Assembly (NCBI RefSeq): GCF_002514735.1
Contig: NZ_KZ300476.1
Location: 513,305 to 577,304 of the forward strand
DNA from: Sediminicola luteus
GTDB lineage: Bacteria; Bacteroidota; Bacteroidia; Flavobacteriales; Flavobacteriaceae
Length of the DNA stretch: 64,000 bases
Reading direction: 5' to 3'
Below are positions 8,237-16,141 of this stretch, piece after piece. The notes under the pieces were generated by a model. It was given only the letters and a program-made list of their open reading frames with translations. It did not search any database and was not told the origin of the DNA. The number at the start of each line of letters is the position of its first letter. Within the stretch, counting starts at the first letter, position 1. The position numbers were made by a program, and so were the translations under genes.

Positions 8237-9139
8237 AAACTGGAACTCTTTACCGTCCTCGGCCAAATGCACATGGTCAAAAACGGTTTCCGCTTCGGCC
8301 TTAAAATGGTCGAGATTGGTGTATCGGGTCGAATAATGCCCCAAGATCAACTGTGAGACTTGGGCCTTTTGGGCAATGGTAGCCGCATCTATGGCCGTAC
8401 TGTGCTTGGTCTTACCCGTAAGCCTTCGCTCCGACTCCAGAAAAGTAGATTCATGGTACAACACCTTTACATTTTGCAATAAAGGCACAATATCTTCTTT
8501 GTACACGGTGTCGCTACAGTAGGCATAACTCCACGGATGCGGCGGATTATCGGTGAGTAGGGTATTCGGTATAATACGACCATCTTCCAATACCGCATCT
8601 TTTCCGTTCTTCAAATTTTGAAAATCGCAAACGGGTATATCGTATTTCCTAACCTCTTCTATATTCAGTTTGCGCTCGCCCAATTTTTCCTTGAACAAAT
8701 AACCATTGGTATAAATGCGATGTTCTAAAGGAATGGTATACACGGCTATAGCATCATCCTCAAAAATGAGTTCGGAAGTTTTAGATTCCAATTCATGGAA
8801 AACCAAATCGTAATTGGTCCATGAGTCGCCAACTTTAAGCATTAAGGTAACCGCTTCCTTAATACCTTTTGGACCATAAATATGCAGTTCTTTTTCGCGC
8901 CCCAACAACTTGAAGGTGGACAATAAACCCGGAAGGCCGAAAAAATGATCCCCGTGCAAATGGGAGATGAAAATATGGTCGATCTTCGAAAAACGAACCT
9001 TCTGCTTACGCAACTGCATTTGGGTACCTTCGCCACAATCGATCAAAAACAAACGGTTCCGCAACTCCAACACCTGGGCAGACGGATTGGTCATGGAACG
9101 GGGCGTAGCGGCATAACAACCAAGGATCTTAAGCTTCAT
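8234..9139 (-). CDS. rnz: Ribonuclease Z
   Basis: 301 residues, full length. This metallo-beta-lactamase-fold endonuclease cleaves the 3' trailer of tRNA precursors. The zinc-binding motif HLHGDH is at residues 60-65, and later ligands lie in SYAYCSDT, HEST and LGHYSTRY. The N-terminal LKILGCYAATP and DCGEGTQMQL segments are typical. It is the last gene of the pyrR-pyrB-unknown-rnz string, 39 bases after the preceding gene. Confidence 0.96.
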   Translation of the reverse strand: MKLKILGCYAATPRSMTNPSAQVLELRNRLFLIDCGEGTQMQLRKQKVRFSKIDHIFISHLHGDHFFGLPGLLSTFKLLGREKELHIYGPKGIKEAVTLMLKVGDSWTNYDLVFHELESKTSELIFEDDAIAVYTIPLEHRIYTNGYLFKEKLGERKLNIEEVRKYDIPVCDFQNLKNGKDAVLEDGRIIPNTLLTDNPPHPWSYAYCSDTVYKEDIVPLLQNVKVLYHESTFLESERRLTGKTKHSTAIDAATIAQKAQVSQLILGHYSTRYTNLDHFKAEAETVFDHVHLAEDGKEFQF

Positions 9140-9178
9140 AAGGCTTTAGGTTTATCGACATTTACGCAAAAAACGGGC

Positions 9179-9511
9179 CTAAAAGCCCAAATCGCGCTCA
9201 ATTTCTTCCATTTCAATAAAATCCATAGCCTCTTGCAAAGTGGGTACCACACAAATACTTTCGGGCAGTTCGTCGTAAGACACCTTAGCGGTTACCAACA
9301 CAAACGATCGTTTCTTGCCCCTATGGTTATCGGACAAGGGCTGGAATTCCAATACCTGGCTTACGGTGAGATCTTCGAAGGAAAACAATTTCACCACCAA
9401 ATTGTCGTGGGTCAAATCCTCCAATTTTGCATTTAAGTTGGCGATAAAAGCCTGTATATCTATATCCTCTTGGGAAACTATGGTGGTCGTTCCTTGTTTA
9501 TCTATTATCAT
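9179..9511 (-). CDS. Conserved protein of unknown function between pyrB and rnz
   Basis: 110 residues, no signal peptide or membrane segment, rather acidic (ends in EMEEIERDLGF). The strand/helix alternation, with TTTIVSQ, NLVVKLFSF and RSFVLVTAKV as strands, suggests a small alpha/beta fold of STAS-like size, but I do not recognise a defined family. Its start codon overlaps the pyrB stop codon by four bases (ATGA, 9508-9511), so it is translated together with pyrB. The role is unknown; the coupling to pyrB and rnz is what can be seen. Confidence 0.8.
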   Translation of the reverse strand: MIIDKQGTTTIVSQEDIDIQAFIANLNAKLEDLTHDNLVVKLFSFEDLTVSQVLEFQPLSDNHRGKKRSFVLVTAKVSYDELPESICVVPTLQEAMDFIEMEEIERDLGF

Positions 9512-10440
9512 ATGGATTTGATTTTAGAGGCCAGTAGATAAATTACCGCCATACGTACGGCAACCCCGTTTTCTACTTGGTCCAAAATAATGGAATGTGA
9601 CGAATCGGCCACGGCACTGGTTACCTCTACCCCCCTGTTAATGGGCCCGGGATGCATAACCACGATCTCTTTATCGAGTTGGTTCAGGCGCTCCATGGTA
9701 AGTCCGTATTGCATGGCATACTCCCGTGTTGATGGAAAATAGCTAATATCCATACGTTCATTCTGTACCCGAAGCATATTGGCCACATCGCACCAGGCCA
9801 GGGCTTTTTGAAAATCGGTCTCTACCGACACCCCCAAATCCCCGATGTATTTAGGAATTAAAGTTTTAGGCCCACATACCTTTACCTCGGCCCCCTGCAA
9901 CTTTAAGGCATAGATATTGGACAAGGCCACGCGCGAATGCAATATATCGCCCACGATTAACACCTTTTTACCGGCTACATCGCCCAAACGTTCGCGAATG
10001 GAGAACGAATCGAGTAAAGCCTGTGTGGGGTGTTCATGGGCCCCATCGCCGGCATTTATGATGGCGGCGTTTACATGCTTGGCCAAGAAAATGCCCGCCC
10101 CAGGGTTAGGGTGGCGCATAACCACCATATCTACCTTCATCGAAAGGATGTTGTTCACCGTATCGACCAAAGTCTCACCCTTTTTCACCGACGATTGTCC
10201 GGCTGAAAAATTCACGATATCGGCCGACAGGCGTTTTTCGGCCAATTCAAAAGACAATTTGGTTCGGGTACTGTTCTCGAAAAAGATATTGGCAATGGTA
10301 ATATCACGCAAAGAGGGAACCTTTTTAATGGAACGGTTGATTACCTCCTTAAAATGGTCCGCAGTCTCAAAAATGAGCTGGATATCGTCCTCGTTCAGGT
10401 ATTTGATCCCCAACAAATGATCCACACTCAGTTCAGCCAT
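9508..10440 (-). CDS. pyrB: Aspartate carbamoyltransferase, catalytic chain
   Basis: 310 residues, the usual length of a catalytic chain. It condenses carbamoyl phosphate and aspartate in de novo pyrimidine synthesis. The carbamoyl-phosphate loop STRT is at residues 57-60 (FENSTRTKLSFE), HPTQALLD is in mid-protein and HPGPINRG is near the end. No pyrI regulatory chain is next to it. It follows pyrR after 42 bases that contain a terminator-like hairpin, so control by attenuation is plausible. Confidence 0.97.
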   Translation of the reverse strand: MAELSVDHLLGIKYLNEDDIQLIFETADHFKEVINRSIKKVPSLRDITIANIFFENSTRTKLSFELAEKRLSADIVNFSAGQSSVKKGETLVDTVNNILSMKVDMVVMRHPNPGAGIFLAKHVNAAIINAGDGAHEHPTQALLDSFSIRERLGDVAGKKVLIVGDILHSRVALSNIYALKLQGAEVKVCGPKTLIPKYIGDLGVSVETDFQKALAWCDVANMLRVQNERMDISYFPSTREYAMQYGLTMERLNQLDKEIVVMHPGPINRGVEVTSAVADSSHSIILDQVENGVAVRMAVIYLLASKIKSI

Positions 10441-10452
10441 ATTCTTGTATAT

Positions 10453-10475
10453 AAAAAAGGGACGCCCAGCGCCCC
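10453..10475 (-). terminator. Terminator-like hairpin between pyrR and pyrB
   Basis: On the minus strand a 7-base stem (GGGGCGC / GCGTCCC, one G-U pair, 3-base loop) is followed immediately by six T, ending 12 bases before the pyrB start codon. It has the form of an intrinsic terminator inside the operon, and may act as an attenuator. Confidence 0.7.
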
Positions 10476-10482
10476 AAAACGA

Positions 10483-11022
10483 TTAATCTTCAATTAAATA
10501 AACGGCATCGACGCCGTCGTTCTCTTCCCAGAGCACCTTTACCTTTTCGTGGTTTATCGCATCTACCTGTCGGCCCCTATAATTGGGTTGAATGGGCAAA
10601 TGCCTACTAAAACGACGATCGATCAAAGTCAACAGCTCTATCTCCGAAGGTCTCCCGAAGGACTGTAGGGCCGTTAGGGCCGCCCGGATACTTCTACCGG
10701 TGTACAATACATCGTCTACCAAAACCACTTTTTTGCCTTCGATCAAAAAATCGATATGGGTACTGTTGGCCTGTAAGGGTTTATCGCCCCGTCGGAAATC
10801 GTCCCTAAAAAAGGTAATGTCGAGTAAGCCCAACTGAACCCCATCGGCTCCATATTCCGCTTTTAGGATATGTTCTAACCGTTGGGCAAGGTATTTACCC
10901 CGAGGCTGCAAGCCCACCAAAACGGTATCGGAAAAATCGAGATGGTTTTCCAGTAGTTGACAAGCCAGTCGGTGTAAAATGATATTGATCTCTTTGGCAG
11001 AAAGTAGTTCTTTTTGACCCAT
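10483..11022 (-). CDS. pyrR: PyrR regulator / uracil phosphoribosyltransferase
   Basis: 179 residues from ATG 11022. An upstream in-frame ATG (11070) would add 16 residues unlike the family and lies upstream of the predicted -7 box, so I reject it. The N-terminus MGQKELLSAKEINIILHRLA is characteristic. The PRPP-binding motif is VVLVDDVLYTGRS. PyrR proteins bind uridine nucleotides and pyr mRNA leaders in Firmicutes, and many also have uracil phosphoribosyltransferase activity. Its position before pyrB, with a hairpin in between, fits an attenuation role, but RNA binding is not shown here. Confidence 0.93.
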   Translation of the reverse strand: MGQKELLSAKEINIILHRLACQLLENHLDFSDTVLVGLQPRGKYLAQRLEHILKAEYGADGVQLGLLDITFFRDDFRRGDKPLQANSTHIDFLIEGKKVVLVDDVLYTGRSIRAALTALQSFGRPSEIELLTLIDRRFSRHLPIQPNYRGRQVDAINHEKVKVLWEENDGVDAVYLIED

Positions 11023-11049
11023 AGTGCTAATCGGCTCGGTACCGGATAA

Positions 11050-11057
11050 CAAAAGTA
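11050..11057 (-). promoter_or_regulatory. -7 box of the pyrR promoter
   Basis: The minus strand reads TACTTTTG, a full match to TAnnTTTG, 27 bases before the chosen pyrR start. No clear TTG is found at the expected upstream distance, so the call rests on the -7 box alone. Confidence 0.45.
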
Positions 11058-11081
11058 GTGAATAATTCAAAAAGGCCCGAC

Positions 11082-12584
11082 TTATTCTTTAAGCAAGGAA
11101 TCCAATATAAATTGAGTCTTTGGTGCATATAATCGATAGTTGCCCTTGCGCACAACTTCTCCTTGTTTATTAATAATCATATGTGTCGGGAAAGCTTTTA
11201 CGGCATAGAATTTTAAGATATCATCTATCTCCTCTTTACCAAATTGAAAATGAACCCCACTAACTTGGTTTACCTTTATGAACTCATTTCCTTTTTTATG
11301 ATTTAAATCCATTTGCAAATACACAAATTCTATTGGCTGGCCTTCGTATTTTTCGTGTTTAATCGGTCCACTCTTAACCATATCCGCATGACAAGGAGCA
11401 CACCAACTCGTCCAAAAATCTACCAACACAACCTTATTAGTTTCTTTTTGAATTAAACTATCCAAAATTTTCATTACGCCTTCTTGCTTAATATCATAAA
11501 TACTATAGGCTTCAATCGACTCTAGAGGAATTCCTGACTTTTTCAACTTAACATACTCCTTCAAAAGCCTCTCCTTTAACGATGGATCTTGGATTAGCGA
11601 AAAAAGATGCTCTTGCTGGGCTTGAAAAGATTTTAAAGTATAGTTCTCTAATTGGCTTTTCCCAAATAAATACAACGCATAATCCCTTTGCCGCGCATTT
11701 GTAAAACTGTTGTAGGTTAAATCTAACCATGCAGTCATATTATTAGGATCAATTTTTCTATTATCACGTTTGTTCAAATAGGTCAAATACAAGGCTCTTG
11801 TATACCCGAAAGCTTCATTTTCCACCAAACCTTCAGACACATGAATCTGCTCTATGTCATTTTCCATCGATTCCGTCAAGGTCAAATTGTATCTCACACC
11901 ATCAACACTTTGTTGCCCATTAACTTGGCTAGCATTCCCAAATACATCAGACACTTTCGCGTGCCTTTCAGAAAAATTCACATTATACAACGCATACTTT
12001 AGTAGTCTTTGGAAACGTTCATTAAGTAATTCAGAATGTAAGGTTGTCCGCAAGCCTCTTGAGACCATACTTTCCTCCAACATTCCATTCAAAACATTGC
12101 TGTTTATCTCTTGAACACTATCAAGGGTTGTCACATAGGAATCTCCATCTAGCAGGGTAGTTCTTGGATTCAAGTCATCTCCTAAATCTTTCTTAGCATA
12201 AAACCGATTCAAGAAAACATTATCTTCGACACCATCCCCTTCAATAAGCATTTTCTGTTCTCCCGTTAAATCAAGCGTTACAAAAATACTGTCACCGGGT
12301 TTAGTATATACGTAGGTGTGGGAGAATGGAGTGATTCGAAAAGTTTGGGGGATTTCTTGTTCAAATTCTAATCGAAAACTTCCGTCTTTAGAAAAATCGG
12401 CCACATCCAATTCGCGGCGGAATCCAGGAAAGGGCTTGATCTTTAGTAAACGTAAGCCTTCATAAGTGTCATAATTCAGAACTTTTCCGGTAACGATGGT
12501 TTTCGACCGTGTTGACCCCTCTTTCTTTTTAACATCTTGACAAGACAGAAACAGAAAGACTATTACAAGAGCGAAGTATTTCAT
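11082..12584 (-). CDS. TlpA-like thiol-disulfide lipoprotein
   Basis: 500 residues. The lipobox ends at Cys15 (FLFLSC). Residues about 30-110 form a beta-rich domain like the DUF4369-type N-terminus of Bacteroidota TlpA proteins. A long helical middle follows, then a C-terminal thioredoxin fold with the redox pair Cys395-Ala-Pro-Cys398 (SWCAPCH) and the cis-Pro strand in AFPTHMIIN. It probably reduces or oxidises disulfides of envelope proteins. The coding sequence looks richer in A/T and uses different codons from its housekeeping neighbours rpsA and pyrR, which suggests it is a lineage-specific or acquired gene. Confidence 0.85.
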   Translation of the reverse strand: MKYFALVIVFLFLSCQDVKKKEGSTRSKTIVTGKVLNYDTYEGLRLLKIKPFPGFRRELDVADFSKDGSFRLEFEQEIPQTFRITPFSHTYVYTKPGDSIFVTLDLTGEQKMLIEGDGVEDNVFLNRFYAKKDLGDDLNPRTTLLDGDSYVTTLDSVQEINSNVLNGMLEESMVSRGLRTTLHSELLNERFQRLLKYALYNVNFSERHAKVSDVFGNASQVNGQQSVDGVRYNLTLTESMENDIEQIHVSEGLVENEAFGYTRALYLTYLNKRDNRKIDPNNMTAWLDLTYNSFTNARQRDYALYLFGKSQLENYTLKSFQAQQEHLFSLIQDPSLKERLLKEYVKLKKSGIPLESIEAYSIYDIKQEGVMKILDSLIQKETNKVVLVDFWTSWCAPCHADMVKSGPIKHEKYEGQPIEFVYLQMDLNHKKGNEFIKVNQVSGVHFQFGKEEIDDILKFYAVKAFPTHMIINKQGEVVRKGNYRLYAPKTQFILDSLLKE

Positions 12585-12630
12585 ATCGTGTTGGTTTGGA
12601 AATTAAAACTACATAAATACCAAACACGAT
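12585..12630 (-). repeat. Inverted repeat at the start codon of the TlpA-like gene
   Basis: An 8-base perfect inverted repeat, ATCGTGTT (12585-12592) and AACACGAT (12623-12630), lies directly before the start codon, with 30 bases between the arms. In RNA the stem would sit against the start codon. Confidence 0.45.
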
Positions 12631-12661
12631 TTTTATACAAATCGTTAAATCACATAAAACC

Positions 12662-12696
12662 CACAAAACAAAAAGCCCGGGCAAAACCCGGGCTTT
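12662..12696 (-). terminator. Intrinsic terminator of rpsA
   Basis: The minus strand reads a 10-base perfect stem (AAAGCCCGGG / CCCGGGCTTT, loop TTTTG) followed by TTGTTTTG. It lies 22 bases after the rpsA stop codon. Confidence 0.9.
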
Positions 12697-12718
12697 CGTT
12701 ATAAAGAAAGAATATTTC

Positions 12719-14554
12719 TTACTTCTTCTTAGAATCGGCTTCCATTTTGGCTTTCAAGGCCATAAGGGCTTCGTTAGCATCTCCAAGGGTTGGCTTGGCC
12801 TCATCGGCAGCAGCGGCAGCCTTACGCTGGGCAGCTTTGATGTTGCGTTGCTCTTCTTCCCTGAATACAGCGGTATGGCTAGCTACCACACGCTTAAAGT
12901 CCTTACTGAACTCAATGATCTTGAATTCGGCGGCTTCACCTTTCTTAAGCTTGCTTCCGTCTTCTTTTTCCATGTGACGCGATGGAACAAAGGCTACGAT
13001 ATCTTCGTTCAACTGAACGGTAGCCCCTTTATCTACCACCTCTAGGATTGAAGCATTGTGGCTAGAGCCCAAAGCGAACTCTTGCTCGTACTTATCCCAT
13101 GGGTTCTCGGTAGTCTGCTTATGACCCAAGCTTAGCTTACGGCCATCAACATCCAATTCCAATACTTCCACTTCCAAAGTATCGCCAACATTTACGAACT
13201 CAGATGGGTGCTTCACTTTCTTGGTCCAAGAAAGGTCAGAGATATAGATCAATCCGTCGATACCTTCTTCCATTTCTACGAACACACCAAAGTTGGTAAA
13301 GTTACGTACGATACCTTTGTGACGCGAGCCAACAGGGTATTTGGTAGTAATATCGGTCCATGGGTCCGGGGTCAATTGCTTGATACCCAATGACATTTTA
13401 CGCTCTTCGCGATCCATGGTCAAAACAACGGCATCAACCACATCACCTACTTTTACGAAATCTTGGGCCGAACGCAAGTGCGTAGACCAAGACATTTCAG
13501 AAACGTGGATCAATCCTTCTACACCTTCGGCTACTTCGATAAAGGCACCGTAATCAGCGATTACAACCACCTTACCTTTCACCTGGTCACCGATCTTGAT
13601 CTCATCGCCAAGAGCATCCCATGGGTGCTTCTCTAACTGCTTAAGACCTAATTGGATTCTTGATTTGTTGTCGTCGAAATCCAAGATAACCACGTTCAAC
13701 TTCTGATCCAATTCCACCACTTCGTTCGGGTGGTTGATACGGCTCCAAGAAAGATCGGTAATGTGTACCAAACCATCTACGCCACCAAGGTCGATAAAGA
13801 CCCCGTAAGACGTGATGTTCTTGACCACACCTTCCAATACTTGACCTTTCTCCAATTGGGAGATGATCTCTTTTTTCTGCTCTTCGATATCGGCCTCGAT
13901 AAGGGCTTTGTGCGAAACCACCACGTTCTTGAATTCGTGGTTGATCTTCACCACCTTGAATTCCATGGTCTTACCTACGTACTGATCGTAATCGCGAATA
14001 GGCTTCACATCGATCTGTGAACCTGGCAAGAAGGCCTCGATGCCGAATACATCAACGATCATACCTCCTTTAGTCCTACACTTCACAAAACCATTTACGA
14101 TTTCTTCTTTGTCGTGGGCGGCGTTCACACGATCCCATGCCATAATGGTACGGGCCTTACGGTGCGACAATACCAACTGACCGTTTTTATCCTCGCGGAT
14201 ATCGATCAAAACCTCTACGGTATCACCTACCTTAAGGTCTGGATTGTAACGGAACTCGTTCAAAGAAATAACCCCTTCACTCTTGGCGTTGATGTCAATA
14301 ATGGCCTCACGCTCGGTCAAGTGGATCACCTTACCTTCAACTACTTCCTCATCGGCGGTATCTACGAAATTCTCAGATACCATTTGCTCAAACTCCTGTA
14401 GTTTAGAGTCGGCTACCCTTTCAATACCCTGCTCGTACTTTTCCCAGTTAAAGTTCTCTAGAAACTCAGCCGGATTTTGTACTTGCTCGGTGGGTTGTGC
14501 TACTTGGGCTTCCTGGTTTTCCTCGGCCGCCGGTGTTGTTTTTTCTTCAGCCAT
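12719..14554 (-). CDS. rpsA: 30S ribosomal protein S1
   Basis: 611 residues from ATG 14554. An upstream in-frame ATG (14590) lies inside the leader stem and is rejected. An acidic N-terminal tail rich in Glu, Gln and Ala (about 70 residues) is followed by six S1 RNA-binding domains, recognisable by repeats such as GVVKNITSYGVFIDLGGVDG, GKVVVIADYGAFIEVAEG and GIVRNFTNFGVFVEMEEG. The end is basic (KMEADSKKK). S1 brings mRNA to the 30S subunit; in Bacteroidota, where Shine-Dalgarno sites are rare, it is thought to matter for start-site choice. It is transcribed alone, with its own promoter and terminator. Confidence 0.97.
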   Translation of the reverse strand: MAEEKTTPAAEENQEAQVAQPTEQVQNPAEFLENFNWEKYEQGIERVADSKLQEFEQMVSENFVDTADEEVVEGKVIHLTEREAIIDINAKSEGVISLNEFRYNPDLKVGDTVEVLIDIREDKNGQLVLSHRKARTIMAWDRVNAAHDKEEIVNGFVKCRTKGGMIVDVFGIEAFLPGSQIDVKPIRDYDQYVGKTMEFKVVKINHEFKNVVVSHKALIEADIEEQKKEIISQLEKGQVLEGVVKNITSYGVFIDLGGVDGLVHITDLSWSRINHPNEVVELDQKLNVVILDFDDNKSRIQLGLKQLEKHPWDALGDEIKIGDQVKGKVVVIADYGAFIEVAEGVEGLIHVSEMSWSTHLRSAQDFVKVGDVVDAVVLTMDREERKMSLGIKQLTPDPWTDITTKYPVGSRHKGIVRNFTNFGVFVEMEEGIDGLIYISDLSWTKKVKHPSEFVNVGDTLEVEVLELDVDGRKLSLGHKQTTENPWDKYEQEFALGSSHNASILEVVDKGATVQLNEDIVAFVPSRHMEKEDGSKLKKGEAAEFKIIEFSKDFKRVVASHTAVFREEEQRNIKAAQRKAAAAADEAKPTLGDANEALMALKAKMEADSKKK

Positions 14555-14585
14555 AATGCTGATTAAAATTTGTATCCCATTGTGC

Positions 14586-14646
14586 GACAAAGGCTAACAC
14601 ACACAACAGAAGTGTTTATATTCAAATAATCCCTTTTTCCTTTGTC
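14586..14646 (-). promoter_or_regulatory. Structured leader of rpsA (long-range stem)
   Basis: An 8-base perfect inverted repeat, GACAAAGG (14586-14593) and CCTTTGTC (14639-14646), lies in the predicted 100-base rpsA leader. A smaller inner repeat AACAC / GTGTT (14596-14600 and 14612-14616) is nested within it. Ribosomal-protein leaders often mediate feedback control; here this is inference. Confidence 0.45.
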
Positions 14647-14664
14647 AGGTGCTAAAAAGGAGTG

Positions 14665-14695
14665 CAAAAATACAACGAATAATGGGTTTTACCAA
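14665..14695 (-). promoter_or_regulatory. rpsA promoter
   Basis: On the minus strand, TTG (14693-14695) and TATTTTTG (14665-14672) are separated by 20 bases, matching the Bacteroidota consensus. Transcription would start near 14658, giving a leader of about 100 bases. Confidence 0.65.
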
Positions 14696-14696
14696 G

Positions 14697-15075
14697 CTCT
14701 TTTTGAGATACTTAGTTTAACCACAAAATTTAATTCAGCTATTTCCTCGCTACCCCCCCCTCTAAGCGGAAGAGGGGCTGGCTTGTACTACTATAGCTAT
14801 AGGGAGAGATGAAAATACTGCTACAATCAGAAACAACCTCTTTATTTTCTTGTTTGGGCGTTTCCCTCCTACCGTCGGGCCGGGCTTTCTGTTGCAAATC
14901 CTCGCTCCTATCGGGCTGTGGGTTTTTCACGTCAATCCCTAACGCGCGACATAAGCCAACATAACTTTTTAACCTAGCTCTTTTCCCTAAAATCGAAAAT
15001 GTACCCTACCTCTCGAATTTTATTAAGATAATTCGTATATTCAGCCTATCATTTAACCATTAAAACACACATTTC
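14697..15075. other. Non-coding gap upstream of rpsA and the LysM gene
   Basis: No credible gene. It contains a 7-base hairpin after a C-run (CCCCTCT 14757-14763 / AGAGGGG 14771-14777) and the repeat remnant at 14853-14949. The last 120 bases before the LysM gene are A/T-rich; I found no TAnnTTTG box there. Confidence 0.6.
14853..14949. repeat. Remnant of a Bacteroidota interspersed intergenic repeat
   Basis: A GC-richer island in an A/T-rich gap. It contains the ordered elements TTGGGCGTTT, CGGGCCGGGCTTT, GTTGCAA, ATCGGGCTGTGGG, TTTTCAC and CAATCCCTAACGCGC. I recognise this order from short repeats scattered between genes in many flavobacterial genomes; that is memory, not a search. GGGCGTT at the left and AACGCGC at the right are partly complementary. 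Confidence 0.55.
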
Positions 15076-15456
15076 ATGAGCGTTAAAGCAAAGTACCAGC
15101 CTGTTTTGGAACTTGGTGAGCAATTAGGTATCCAAAATGGCGATGTTTGGGAAGAAGCCGGTATCCTTAAGGTAAAAGGACAGGCAGCTACCCAGTACGA
15201 AAAAAACATCATCTGGGACAAGATAAAGGAAATCGGAGGAGAGAGCCCGGCCGATATCAAAGCCAACATTACCGTAGCCGATGAGTCGGTTTACCACCGC
15301 CATGTAGTAAAAAGCGGGGAGTCTTTGAGCAAGATCGCCAAACATTATTATGGCGACCCTATGAAGTACACGGCCATTTTCGAGGCCAACACCAACATTC
15401 TTAAAAACCCGGATGTAATCCATCCCGACCAAGAATTGGTGATTCCGAACCTATAG
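15076..15456 (+). CDS. LysM-domain protein, YgaU/Kbp-like
   Basis: 126 residues without signal peptide, so probably cytosolic. Residues 1-70 resemble a BON-like alpha/beta domain and residues 75-126 form a LysM domain (HHVVKSGESLSKIAKHYYG type, ending in DQELVIPNL). The order and size match E. coli YgaU/Kbp, a cytosolic potassium-binding protein. A role in potassium sensing is inferred from that similarity only. It is monocistronic, with a strong terminator. Confidence 0.85.
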   Translation: MSVKAKYQPVLELGEQLGIQNGDVWEEAGILKVKGQAATQYEKNIIWDKIKEIGGESPADIKANITVADESVYHRHVVKSGESLSKIAKHYYGDPMKYTAIFEANTNILKNPDVIHPDQELVIPNL

Positions 15457-15481
15457 TTTTTATTCGGAAAGGTTTAAAAGA

Positions 15482-15509
15482 AAGCCCTGCAAAGTGCAGG
15501 GTTTTTTTT
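15482..15509 (+). terminator. Intrinsic terminator of the LysM gene
   Basis: Stem CCCTGC / GCAGGG with a 5-base loop and eight T after it. Confidence 0.9.
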
Positions 15510-15571
15510 ATTCCTAAAAACTAGTATAATATGTCGACATAGAAATTGTTGTAATTCCACAAACTCTTCGT

Positions 15572-16141
15572 ATGCCCTACAATGAACCTTCACTCTCAAA
15601 AGTTCTACTTATAACAAGCATCTCATGTCTTACACTCCTCTCATGCAAGGAAAATACCACGACTAAATCAATTGAAGAGATAGTGGTACGACATCATGAA
15701 AATGCCTACACCGCTGTACCATCGAGTATAGACTCAACCTTATACTCTATAACGTATCACAAAAAGAAAGTCTTTCATGCCTTAGGACTTCAAGCGGATA
15801 ACACTTTAGACTATGTACTTATTAAAGATCCAAATATGCTGGATACGTTTTACTATTTAGGACAAAAAATGCCCTGTGAATCCGAAAAAGTCCTCATCCA
15901 TGATTCAAAGCAATATATTGTTCACCGATTTTTACATGATTTACCAGATGGAGCCGATGAAGAAGGATACTTTTACGCCATAAACAACAGGATTGTTGCT
16001 TTCCGATCTCTACCCTGGCAAATAGCGGATATTTACGAATTCGACACCATTCCCTCCAACACTATATTAAACTCCGACACTACAGGATTCTACCGGCCAG
16101 TTAGGGGATTCGAAATCAAAACAGCTAAACAACATTACTAA
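15572..16141 (+). CDS. Small lipoprotein of unknown function
   Basis: 189 residues. The N-terminus is a lipoprotein signal with lipobox LTLLSC; the mature part has no family I recognise. It is A/T-rich compared with cmk beside it, which suggests a lineage-specific gene. Its stop codon overlaps the stop codon of the convergent cmk gene by four bases (CTAA, 16138-16141), so neither transcript can end before running into the other gene. Confidence 0.7.
   Translation: MPYNEPSLSKVLLITSISCLTLLSCKENTTTKSIEEIVVRHHENAYTAVPSSIDSTLYSITYHKKKVFHALGLQADNTLDYVLIKDPNMLDTFYYLGQKMPCESEKVLIHDSKQYIVHRFLHDLPDGADEEGYFYAINNRIVAFRSLPWQIADIYEFDTIPSNTILNSDTTGFYRPVRGFEIKTAKQHY

Noticed and set aside
14739..14930. 63-residue minus-strand open frame upstream of rpsA
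   Set aside because: It overlaps the interspersed-repeat remnant and C-run, starts at no recognisable translation signal and has a low-complexity product.
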